Virus record (IMG/VR): IMGVR_UViG_3300048033_001347
Location: 1-27,084 of that record
DNA: 27,084 nucleotides
Origin: a virus
Strand: one strand, 5' to 3'
This document shows positions 8,161 to 14,590 of the stretch, piece after piece. The translations under genes and the position numbers were made by a program. The notes under the pieces were generated by a model. That model was not told where the DNA came from and did no database searches. It was given only the letters and a program-made list of their open reading frames with translations. Every line of letters starts with the position of its first letter. Positions within the stretch are counted from its first letter, which is position 1.

Positions 8161-8582
8161 TGACTGTAACAATCACACAAATCCGCAATGCGGCATCCCT
8201 CCAAGCTGACAACCTCCGCATGGATGTAGAGATTAACCATCCACAGCACGGCTGGATACCTTACACTCTTGATCCGTCTGACACTGACACCACGATTGAC
8301 AATGATGCAGTCATGGCTCTGATCGGCACAGACTTCGCAGCATATGTTCCGCCCACACAGGCAGAGCTAGATGCAGCCGCAGCCGCAGGGGTTCGTGGTC
8401 AGCGTGACAACATCTTAGCCACAGTAGTTGATCCTATCGTGTCCAACCCTTTGCGCTGGGCAGAGATGAGCGAAGCACAGCAAGCAGAGTGGTCAGCATA
8501 TCGCACCGCCCTGTTGAACATTACAACACAGGCTGGGTTCCCACACAATGTGACGTGGCCCACTAAGCCCGGAGGAGCATAA
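8160..8582 (+). CDS. Tail fibre assembly chaperone-like protein, cassette 2
   Basis: A 140-residue paralogue of the 7456 protein. Both have an M-x-I-T-I-T-x-I/V-R-N-A start, then VEINHPQHGWIPYTLDPSD, a short acidic region, PPTQAELDAAAAAGVR, RDNIL, NPLRWAEM and GFPHNVTWPTKPG at the C-terminus. It should act on the tip protein encoded just upstream, with which it is translationally coupled. The level of similarity, even through non-conserved loops, points to a tandem duplication of a two-gene unit rather than independent acquisition. Confidence 0.82.
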   Translation: MTVTITQIRNAASLQADNLRMDVEINHPQHGWIPYTLDPSDTDTTIDNDAVMALIGTDFAAYVPPTQAELDAAAAAGVRGQRDNILATVVDPIVSNPLRWAEMSEAQQAEWSAYRTALLNITTQAGFPHNVTWPTKPGGA

Positions 8583-8584
8583 CT

Positions 8585-9178
8585 ATGGCTAGTACAATAC
8601 GAGGCGATGACAACTTTGATAGCGCTGGACCGTTTGGTCACTGGACACCTTTATCGGAAGTGACTTTAGGTGGCTCTGCGGTAAGCGCAATAGATATTAC
8701 GCTACCTTCTGGGTATGATAAGCACCGGCTAGATTTTGTTCTCCCTACGCAACCAAGTGGCGCATCTGGCACTGCACTTCTTCTTAACATGTTAAGCTCT
8801 GGCGGCAGCGCTCAGTCATCTACTTATACCGTTATGTGGGCAGGTTATCCGGCCAACAGAAATCAAAACGATGGTGTAACTGACATGTACTTTGCTCCTG
8901 ACGTAGGGGACGCTATTAATGCAAATCAAGATACCTACATTCATGGGGTAATGGAAATTCTTGATGCTAATAGTTCTTCTCTTTACACTCGCTTTCTTTG
9001 CCATATGGGTGCGGCCCTTGAATATGACGGTAGTGCAAATGTTTTGCTCGGCCAAGGAACGCAGACAACAGGCACTGCTTCAACTACATCAAAATTTAGG
9101 TTCAAGTGGCAGAATGGTTCTAACTTCGCTACTGGCTCTGAATTTTACTATCGACTTTACGGCCACTCATACTCATAG
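8585..9178 (+). CDS. Putative receptor-binding tip protein, cassette 3
   Basis: A 197-residue Ser/Gly/Tyr-rich beta-type protein starting 2 bases after the previous stop; the upstream GGAGGAGCATAACT gives a good ribosome site. It is unrelated in sequence to the 7097/7876 tip proteins. Instead it has a jelly-roll-like alternation of strands (VSAIDITLPSGYDKHRLDFV, YTVMWAGYPANRNQN, FRFKWQNGSNFATGSEFYYRL). This resembles phage tip domains seen at fibre or appendage ends, but I cannot name the family. It is followed by a third, shorter assembly-chaperone-like gene. Composition is more AT-rich than the head genes, compatible with recent exchange. Confidence 0.68.
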   Translation: MASTIRGDDNFDSAGPFGHWTPLSEVTLGGSAVSAIDITLPSGYDKHRLDFVLPTQPSGASGTALLLNMLSSGGSAQSSTYTVMWAGYPANRNQNDGVTDMYFAPDVGDAINANQDTYIHGVMEILDANSSSLYTRFLCHMGAALEYDGSANVLLGQGTQTTGTASTTSKFRFKWQNGSNFATGSEFYYRLYGHSYS

Positions 9179-9187
9179 GAGATAATC

Positions 9188-9421
9188 ATGGCAAAAGTAT
9201 TACTTGATGGCGTGGTCGTGGACTTAGATGTGCCTGTATCACCAATCACGGAAAGAGATGTTCGCAATAAGCGTGATAACCTCATAGCAGCAACAGACGT
9301 ATGGGCGCTATCAGATCGCACGATGACCGCAGAGCAGACAGCATACCGCCAAGCACTGCGTGACATCACAGATCAAGCTGGCTTCCCAACCAACATCACA
9401 TGGCCCACTAAGCCTGAGTAA
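9188..9421 (+). CDS. Short tail fibre assembly chaperone-like protein, cassette 3
   Basis: A 77-residue protein preceded by TAGGAGATAATC. It lacks the long N-terminal half of the 7456 and 8160 proteins but keeps the chaperone ending: RDVRNKRDNLIAATDVW, MTAEQTAYRQALRDIT, and GFPTNITWPTKPE. The C-terminal motif R-x-x-RD-x-L ... YR-x-x-LRD-x-x-x-Q-x-GFP-x-x-x-x-WP-x-KP is the recognisable part. It closes the fibre module; a perfect hairpin follows 6 bases after its stop. It presumably serves the 8585 protein. Confidence 0.8.
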   Translation: MAKVLLDGVVVDLDVPVSPITERDVRNKRDNLIAATDVWALSDRTMTAEQTAYRQALRDITDQAGFPTNITWPTKPE

Positions 9422-9427
9422 AAACAC

Positions 9428-9457
9428 GCCACCTACGCCGACTTATGCGTAGGTGGC
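9428..9457 (+). terminator. Hairpin closing the fibre module
   Basis: GCCACCTACGC (9428-9438) and GCGTAGGTGGC (9447-9457) form a perfect 11-bp stem with an 8-base loop, right after the last fibre-module stop. No U tract follows. It is a probable terminator or RNA-processing site separating two structural operons. A TATAAT sits 20 bases downstream. Confidence 0.7.
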
Positions 9458-9469
9458 ACCACGCGGATA

Positions 9470-9490
9470 ATGCGTGTATAATCACCGCAT
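9470..9490 (+). promoter_or_regulatory. TATAAT framed by a small inverted repeat
   Basis: TATAAT (9477-9482) is a perfect consensus -10 box. It is flanked by ATGCGTG (9470-9476) and CACCGCAT (9483-9490), which pair apart from one extra C. I see no good -35 at the expected distance, so either a weak -35 or an activator would be needed. It lies 34 bases upstream of the 9517 gene and just after the terminator-like hairpin, where an operon promoter is expected. Confidence 0.45.
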
Positions 9491-9516
9491 CGGCGGAGTG
9501 ACAGAGGACTGATAGA

Positions 9517-9864
9517 ATGGCAACCACCACAAATTACAGCTTCACGCTGCCGACCGTTGGTGGCAGCCAAGACCAGTGGGGCACGGATCTCAATAATAAC
9601 TGGACCAGCCTTGACACCACACTCTTTGGTCTAGCGCCAAAGGCCAGCCCGACGTTCACTGGCACCGCGACAATACCCACCGCCTCTATCACAACGGCCA
9701 CGATCACAACGGCAAACGCCACCACAGTCGACTTCGGCGACTGGACGATCACCGAGGATGCTGGCGTGCTCAAGTTCGCCACCGGCGGCGTCAATAAGAT
9801 GTCGCTCGACGCGAGCGGCAACCTCACAGTCACTGGGAACGTCAACACAGCCGGGACAATCTAA
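9517..9864 (+). CDS. Tail-fibre-like structural protein
   Basis: A 115-residue protein with ribosome site AGAGGACTGATAGA. The N-terminus (TTNYSFTLPTVGGSQDQWGT, then LNNNWTSLDT) is a module common to many phage tail and baseplate-attached proteins. The middle has ASPTFTGTATIP and a Thr/Ala/Ile-rich segment of imperfect ITTATITTANATT repeats. The C-terminus has a short beta repeat (GGVNKMSLDASGNLTVTGNV), common in fibre shafts. No tip domain follows, so it is probably a short attachment or shaft protein. It is the first gene after the TATAAT box, and its stop abuts the next ATG. Confidence 0.72.
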   Translation: MATTTNYSFTLPTVGGSQDQWGTDLNNNWTSLDTTLFGLAPKASPTFTGTATIPTASITTATITTANATTVDFGDWTITEDAGVLKFATGGVNKMSLDASGNLTVTGNVNTAGTI

Positions 9865-11343
9865 ATGCCGCTCATTCCCCTCAAGATCCCCGCGGGGATG
9901 TTCCGAAACGGCACCGAATATGAGGCCACTGGCCGCTGGCGTGACGGGAACCTCGTCCGCTGGCTTGGCTCGTCACTGCGCCCGGTGGGCGGGTGGCGCG
10001 AGCGCATCACTAATGCCATAGCCGAGACAGCGCGCAGCATGCACACATGGCAGGACAGCAACGCCTCGCGATGGGCTGCACTGGCGACGTACAATAAGTT
10101 GTACGTCTCAAGCGCAGCCGGCACCGTCTACGACATCACGCCCGCGGGCTTCCAGACCGGCGACGACCTTGCGACAGTCAAGACGGGCTATGGCTACAGC
10201 ACCTATGGCACGTCGTTTTACGGCACAGAGCGCCCGGACACTGGAAACTATAGCGAAGTGACCACATGGTCCCTCGACAATTTTGGCAGCTTCCTTGTCG
10301 CGTGCAGTGTGTACGACGGCAAAGTGTACCAGTGGGACGGCATCACGTCCAACCCGGCCACAGTGGTCGCAAATGCGCCAACAGATAACCTCGGCCTCAT
10401 TGTCACCGAGGAGCGCTTCCTGTTCTGCCTCGGCGGCGGCGGAGATCCGCGGACCGTGCAGTGGAGCGATCAGGAGGACATCACCACATGGACCCCGGCC
10501 AGCACCAATCAGGCGGGCGCCCAAATCTTACAGACTTCCGGGCAGATTATGGCGGCCCAGCGCGGACGCGGCCAGACGCTGATCTTCACAGACTTAGACA
10601 TGCACCGGATGACCTACGTCGGCGCGCCTTTTGTGTACTCGACTGAGAAGGTGTCAGAGGCGTGCGGCCTCGCGTCCCGCAAGGCGGTATCAACTGTGGA
10701 CGTCGGAACATTCTGGATGGGCCACAGGTCATTCTTCTTTTATGACGGCTCAAATGTGCAGGAGCTGGCTTGTGACGTGAAGGACTACGTCTTCGGCGAC
10801 ATGAACCGCGCGCAAATTTCCAAGAGCTGGAGCCTATCGCTTGGTCAGCAGGGCGAGATCTGGTGGTTTTACTGTAGTGAGGGGTCCAACGAGATCGACC
10901 GCTACGTCACCTATGACTACAAGCAGGGCTACTGGACTACCGGCAGCCTGTCACGCACATGCGGCGCTGACCGGGGCGTGTTTAAGCACCCACTGATGAT
11001 GTCTGTGGGCGGCACGATGTACGAGCACGAGGTCGGCCTCAATTACGAGGGCGAGACTGTGTTCGCAGAGACTGGCCCGTTTGCCATTGGTGTCGGAGAC
11101 GAGATTGTGCGCGTCACGCGCCTGATACCGGACGAGCTCACCCAGGGCGACGTGTCAGCGACGTTCAAGACCCGCTTCTTCCCGAATGGCGACGAGACTT
11201 CACACGGCCCGTATGACATGGCCAATCCGACTTCGGTACGCTTCAGTGGCCGTCAGGCGCGTATGCGCGTTGAGGGCGCACGTCTAGCAGACTGGCGCGT
11301 CGGGATTATGCGAGTTGAGGCCATGCCCGGTGGCCGCAGATGA
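9865..11343 (+). CDS. Tail nozzle / DNA stabilisation-like protein
   Basis: A 492-residue protein beginning immediately after the previous stop. The N-terminus (IPLKIPAGMFRNGTEYEATG, RWRDGNLVRW, RPVGGWRER) is a recognisable signature of a podovirus tail protein family. The bulk is made of repeated strand units (NKLYVSSAAGTVYDITPAG, FLVACSVYDGKVYQWDG, FLFCLGGGGDPRTVQWSDQED, FWMGHRSFFFYDGSNVQEL), read as a beta-propeller. Similar proteins act as the P22-type packaged-DNA stabiliser or the SU10-type nozzle, sealing the tail below the adaptor. I cannot distinguish these two from sequence. Its last bases overlap the next ATG by 4. Confidence 0.75.
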   Translation: MPLIPLKIPAGMFRNGTEYEATGRWRDGNLVRWLGSSLRPVGGWRERITNAIAETARSMHTWQDSNASRWAALATYNKLYVSSAAGTVYDITPAGFQTGDDLATVKTGYGYSTYGTSFYGTERPDTGNYSEVTTWSLDNFGSFLVACSVYDGKVYQWDGITSNPATVVANAPTDNLGLIVTEERFLFCLGGGGDPRTVQWSDQEDITTWTPASTNQAGAQILQTSGQIMAAQRGRGQTLIFTDLDMHRMTYVGAPFVYSTEKVSEACGLASRKAVSTVDVGTFWMGHRSFFFYDGSNVQELACDVKDYVFGDMNRAQISKSWSLSLGQQGEIWWFYCSEGSNEIDRYVTYDYKQGYWTTGSLSRTCGADRGVFKHPLMMSVGGTMYEHEVGLNYEGETVFAETGPFAIGVGDEIVRVTRLIPDELTQGDVSATFKTRFFPNGDETSHGPYDMANPTSVRFSGRQARMRVEGARLADWRVGIMRVEAMPGGRR

Positions 11344-11993
11344 CGGCGCCGATCCCGCCGCATGTCGGGCCCGATATATTCGAGTGGGCGCGCAGCTTCT
11401 CAACATGGACCCGTCGGGCGCTGTCTCAGCTCATCTTTAAGCCGGCAGGCGCCGCAGCGATTGAAAACGGCACTTTACTCTGGGACGATGCGGCCGGGTA
11501 TCCGGTGGTGTCAAAAGGTGGAGAATGGCGTCAGATTGTGCTCGAGGATGGCAAATATGCTGGTGCTGTGACCGCCGACCAAACGGCAGCTTCAATTAAC
11601 ACAGCGTACACTTTAACGTACACCTCAAGCACGGCTGACGGCATCACAAATGGCACTCCGGCTTCGCGCCTTGTGTTTGATGAGGCTGGCCAGTACATGG
11701 TCAGTTTTTCTGCGCAAATTGCGTCCACGTCCAGCTCAACTGTAAACTTTTGGTTTTGGCCTCGCGTCAACGGCACAGACGTATCTGGCTCAACTATGAA
11801 GAACGCTTTGCATCAAAATGGTTCGGTTTTGGTGGTGTCCCGCTCTGCCATATTTGAGTTTAGTGCCGGAGATTATTTGGAGGCCATGTGGGCTGTTGAT
11901 GGCAACAACGGCTTCTTGGATGCAACTGCGGCGACGGCGTTTGCACCCGCAGCACCGGCGTCCACTATTGCAATAACGAGGCTTCATGGGTGA
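11340..11993 (+). CDS. Tail tip protein with N-terminal attachment segment and C-terminal jelly-roll
   Basis: A 217-residue protein overlapping the previous gene by 4 bases (ATGA). Residues 1-65 (PPHVGPDIFEWARSFSTWTR, then GTLLWDDAAGYPVVSKGGEW) look like a tail attachment segment. Residues 75-217 have the strand order of a C1q/TNF-like jelly-roll: YTLTYTSSTADGI, RLVFDEAGQYMVSFSAQI, STVNFWFWPRVNGTDV, SRSAIFEFSAGDYLEAMW, ending in STIAITRLHG. Such domains form trimeric tips. The first 190 bases are clearly more GC-rich than the rest, suggesting that the tip domain was exchanged onto a conserved base. Receptor recognition is inferred. Confidence 0.7.
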   Translation: MTAPIPPHVGPDIFEWARSFSTWTRRALSQLIFKPAGAAAIENGTLLWDDAAGYPVVSKGGEWRQIVLEDGKYAGAVTADQTAASINTAYTLTYTSSTADGITNGTPASRLVFDEAGQYMVSFSAQIASTSSSTVNFWFWPRVNGTDVSGSTMKNALHQNGSVLVVSRSAIFEFSAGDYLEAMWAVDGNNGFLDATAATAFAPAAPASTIAITRLHG

Positions 11994-12453
11994 GGGTGGC
12001 GCGGTGCGTGATAACGTGGTAAAGTTACACGAAGATCCAGAGGTCGTGGTGGCTCCGGCAGTGGCGGACGAAATCGACTACGGAATTGAGGTCGGCCTGC
12101 CGTTTCTGGAGGCCAGTATTGAGAGAGATAGTAGAAATGTTCCTGTGGAGCGCGTTCTGGCGAACATTCGAGAAAGACGGTCCGTTGTGTGGCTCGTTTT
12201 TATTGCGGGCGAGCCTGTGGCTGCGTTCACTACTGCGGTCATGCAGCACCCCCTGCGTGAAACTTTATTTATTGAGCATCTCGGTGGCTCTCGAATTATT
12301 GAGTGGATGCCAACGGCTATGGAGGCGCTTGTGGAATTAGCACAGAAAGCCAATTTGGCCGGCATCGAGGCGGACGGCCGCCACGGATTTGACAAATACA
12401 TGGGACAGTGTGGCTTCGAGCGCAAATACGTCCACTATGAGATGGAGCTTTAA
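11986..12453 (+). CDS. GNAT-like small phage protein
   Basis: A 155-residue protein with an ATG at 11986 that overlaps the previous gene by 8 bases. A GTG at 12004 with GAGGG upstream is an alternative start. The order of elements looks like a truncated or divergent GNAT N-acetyltransferase fold. RSVVWLVFIAGEPVAAFTTA is a strand pair, ETLFIEHLGG is the central strand, a long helix (WMPTAMEALVELAQKANL) follows, then GIEADGRHGFDKYMGQCGFE and KYVHYEMEL. The usual acetyl-CoA loop R/Q-x-x-G-x-G/A is not clear, so activity is uncertain. Similar proteins occur among the tail genes of podoviruses, where their substrate is unknown. Confidence 0.62.
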   Translation: MGEGGAVRDNVVKLHEDPEVVVAPAVADEIDYGIEVGLPFLEASIERDSRNVPVERVLANIRERRSVVWLVFIAGEPVAAFTTAVMQHPLRETLFIEHLGGSRIIEWMPTAMEALVELAQKANLAGIEADGRHGFDKYMGQCGFERKYVHYEMEL

Positions 12454-12454
12454 G

Positions 12455-13342
12455 ATGGGCAGCACAACCAAGACAACAGAATATATCGACAACACCACAG
12501 AAGCGAAGATGCCTCAGTTCCAAGAGGACTACATCCGCAACGTGGTGCTGCCCAAGGCGACTGCCATCGGAGGCGCGGAATACACGCCATTCGGCGGAGA
12601 GCGCGTGGCAGGTCTGAGCAACCTCGAGCAACAGGCGATGGCTGGGTACGGCGGCCTCGACACACGTCAGGACGTGTACGGCGCCGCTGGAGACGTCTAC
12701 GCGGGTCTGGCGGGGCGCACTCCACAAGATCAGGCGGCGCAGATCGCGCAGTACCAAAACCAGTTCACGTCCGGTGTCATCGACCCGACGATGGCTGCGA
12801 TGGAGCGGCAGCGCGCAAAAGATATCGTGGGAGAGCAGGGCCAGATCACTGGCGCAGGCGCATTCGGCAACACCCGCCGCGACGTTTTCCAAGGCGAGCG
12901 CGCAGGCGAATACGACGCCCGCATGGGTCAGACGCTGGCTGGCCTGCAACAGCAGGGCTTGCAGTACGGCACGCAGCGTGCGGCCGCAGAGGACGCGCTG
13001 CGCATGCAGGCGGCGGGCTCAATGGCATCCACAGCTGGTCAGGGCATGCAGTCGCAGATGGCGGGCCTCGGGGCGCAATTGAGCGCAGGTCAGATCCAGC
13101 GTGCGCCAGATCAGGCGGCACTCGACGCGGCATACGAGCAGTATCTGATGCAGATGCAGTATCCTCTGACACAGCTCACCGCACTACAGGGCGGCGCGGC
13201 CTCTATTCCAGCGGGCTTCGGCACCACCAACGTGTCCGGCACCTCAATGGGCACCAGTTCTACTGGCGGCGCGGGCAACGCTCTGGCAGCTATCGGCTCT
13301 CTGGGGATGGGTCTGGGCGCAATGGGCTACAAGCCGTTTTGA
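12455..13342 (+). CDS. Internal virion / ejection protein 1
   Basis: A 295-residue protein. The ATG at 12455 follows the previous stop by 1 base and has GGAG 7 bases upstream, so it is preferred over an in-frame start at 12389 inside the upstream gene. It begins with KTTEYIDNTTEAKMPQFQED and is then rich in Gln, Ala and Gly, with helical repeats (QQGLQYGTQRAAAEDALRM). The C-terminus is Gly-rich (GNALAAIGSLGMGLGAMG) and may be membrane-active. This pattern and its place before two further large proteins resemble the ejection or core proteins delivered into the host envelope by podoviruses. No enzymatic domain was seen. Confidence 0.65.
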   Translation: MGSTTKTTEYIDNTTEAKMPQFQEDYIRNVVLPKATAIGGAEYTPFGGERVAGLSNLEQQAMAGYGGLDTRQDVYGAAGDVYAGLAGRTPQDQAAQIAQYQNQFTSGVIDPTMAAMERQRAKDIVGEQGQITGAGAFGNTRRDVFQGERAGEYDARMGQTLAGLQQQGLQYGTQRAAAEDALRMQAAGSMASTAGQGMQSQMAGLGAQLSAGQIQRAPDQAALDAAYEQYLMQMQYPLTQLTALQGGAASIPAGFGTTNVSGTSMGTSSTGGAGNALAAIGSLGMGLGAMGYKPF

Positions 13343-13363
13343 TGAATATAAGGGCCAAATGAT

Positions 13364-14578
13364 ATGACTTACTTGCTACAACAATTTGACATTGACGAGC
13401 TCAAGCGTATGGGAATGGACACTACTGGTCTCGCGGTGGACTATCCGGCCACAGACGAGCAGCGCCGCGCGCTGGGCATAGAAAATGATGTCGACCCCGG
13501 AGCGCTTCCTGATCCAGACGTCACACCGCAAAGCGTGGCCGCGGATTTAGCTGGCGCAGTCCCAACGGCAGCCCCGGTCAGCGCCCCGAAGATGACGCCA
13601 GACGCAGTGAGCGCAGCCGTGCAGGCCGTTCCCGCGGCCTCCGCAGTAACTCAGGAGCAGCTATCAGCGACAGCGGCGCAGGGCGGCAGCTCGTTCATGG
13701 ACGCAATTTTCGGGCCCAAAGAAGAAGCTGACCAATTTTCCAACCTCAACCGTCAGCAGCGGATGATGCTGGCTTTTGGGGCGATCAAAGACGCCGGCTT
13801 CGCATTGCAGGGCAAGGAGGGCAACGCCTTCGGAAGCACTCTCAAGGCGATCAACGACCAGATCGACATGGGGCGCAAGGCGAAGGCGGCGGAGGCTAAT
13901 CGTCAGGCGCTGCAAAGCGTTATGGGTGACGATATTGCGGGCGGAGACCCGCTGGCACGCATCCAGCGACTTCTGAATTTAGGCATGCTTTATCCAGACA
14001 TGGCGCCGGCAATCGCGCTACAGGTGAAGGAGATACGGGATCAGATGCAGGCAACCGAGGGCGCAGTAAGCAGCTCCTCTCAAGCAGCCACTCAGCTTGA
14101 AGACGTTAATGCTTTAATCAATATGATTGACGAAGATCCAACTTTAACCACAGGCATAATGGGTTCACTCCTTAGCTACATCCCCGGCACTGGCGCGAAT
14201 ATTGCTGAAGGCTTGGCCACTACCTTGAGGTCCAATCTTGCGCTCCAAGCGCTGAAAGACCTAAAGGCAACAGGCGCGACAATGGGTGCACTTAATGCAA
14301 CAGAATTTAACGCGCTGGAAACTGAATTAACCCAGCTTGATCTGTCTAAGGGGCCGCAGACAGCCAAAAGAGCCTTGAAGCGTATTCAGACAAAGTATCA
14401 AAACCTGATCGCTGATGCGTTTAGAGACGCTGAGGAGCAGGCGGCCGCTGGAAACCCTAATGGGCAAAGGGCGCTTGATGGGTTAAATCGGATATTTGGG
14501 GGCAAGCCAGCGTGGACCGAAAACGCGGGTCCAGTGGTCCCGTCAGGCGACACCTCAGATCCATTGAACATTTTATAA
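13364..14578 (+). CDS. Internal virion / ejection protein 2
   Basis: A 404-residue protein. Residues 1-45 are charged (FDIDELKRMGMDTTGL). Residues about 50-115 are Ala/Pro/Val-rich low complexity. From about 120 the protein is helical: RQQRMMLAFGAIKDAGFALQ, then a Gly/Ala stretch, a helix ending near MGRKAKAAEANRQALQSV, and a long C-terminal coiled-coil region (NALETELTQLDLSKGPQTAK). It sits 21 bases after one probable virion protein and 12 before another, in the usual slot for internal proteins. Packaging in the head or tail and ejection with the DNA are inferred. I recognise no enzyme. Confidence 0.65.
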   Translation: MTYLLQQFDIDELKRMGMDTTGLAVDYPATDEQRRALGIENDVDPGALPDPDVTPQSVAADLAGAVPTAAPVSAPKMTPDAVSAAVQAVPAASAVTQEQLSATAAQGGSSFMDAIFGPKEEADQFSNLNRQQRMMLAFGAIKDAGFALQGKEGNAFGSTLKAINDQIDMGRKAKAAEANRQALQSVMGDDIAGGDPLARIQRLLNLGMLYPDMAPAIALQVKEIRDQMQATEGAVSSSSQAATQLEDVNALINMIDEDPTLTTGIMGSLLSYIPGTGANIAEGLATTLRSNLALQALKDLKATGATMGALNATEFNALETELTQLDLSKGPQTAKRALKRIQTKYQNLIADAFRDAEEQAAAGNPNGQRALDGLNRIFGGKPAWTENAGPVVPSGDTSDPLNIL

Positions 14579-14590
14579 TAGGGTACAAGC

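Noticed and set aside
12317-12949. A 210-residue minus-strand frame
   Set aside because: It lies opposite the GNAT-like and first internal-protein genes, has no good start or family motif, and the plus-strand genes have clear support.
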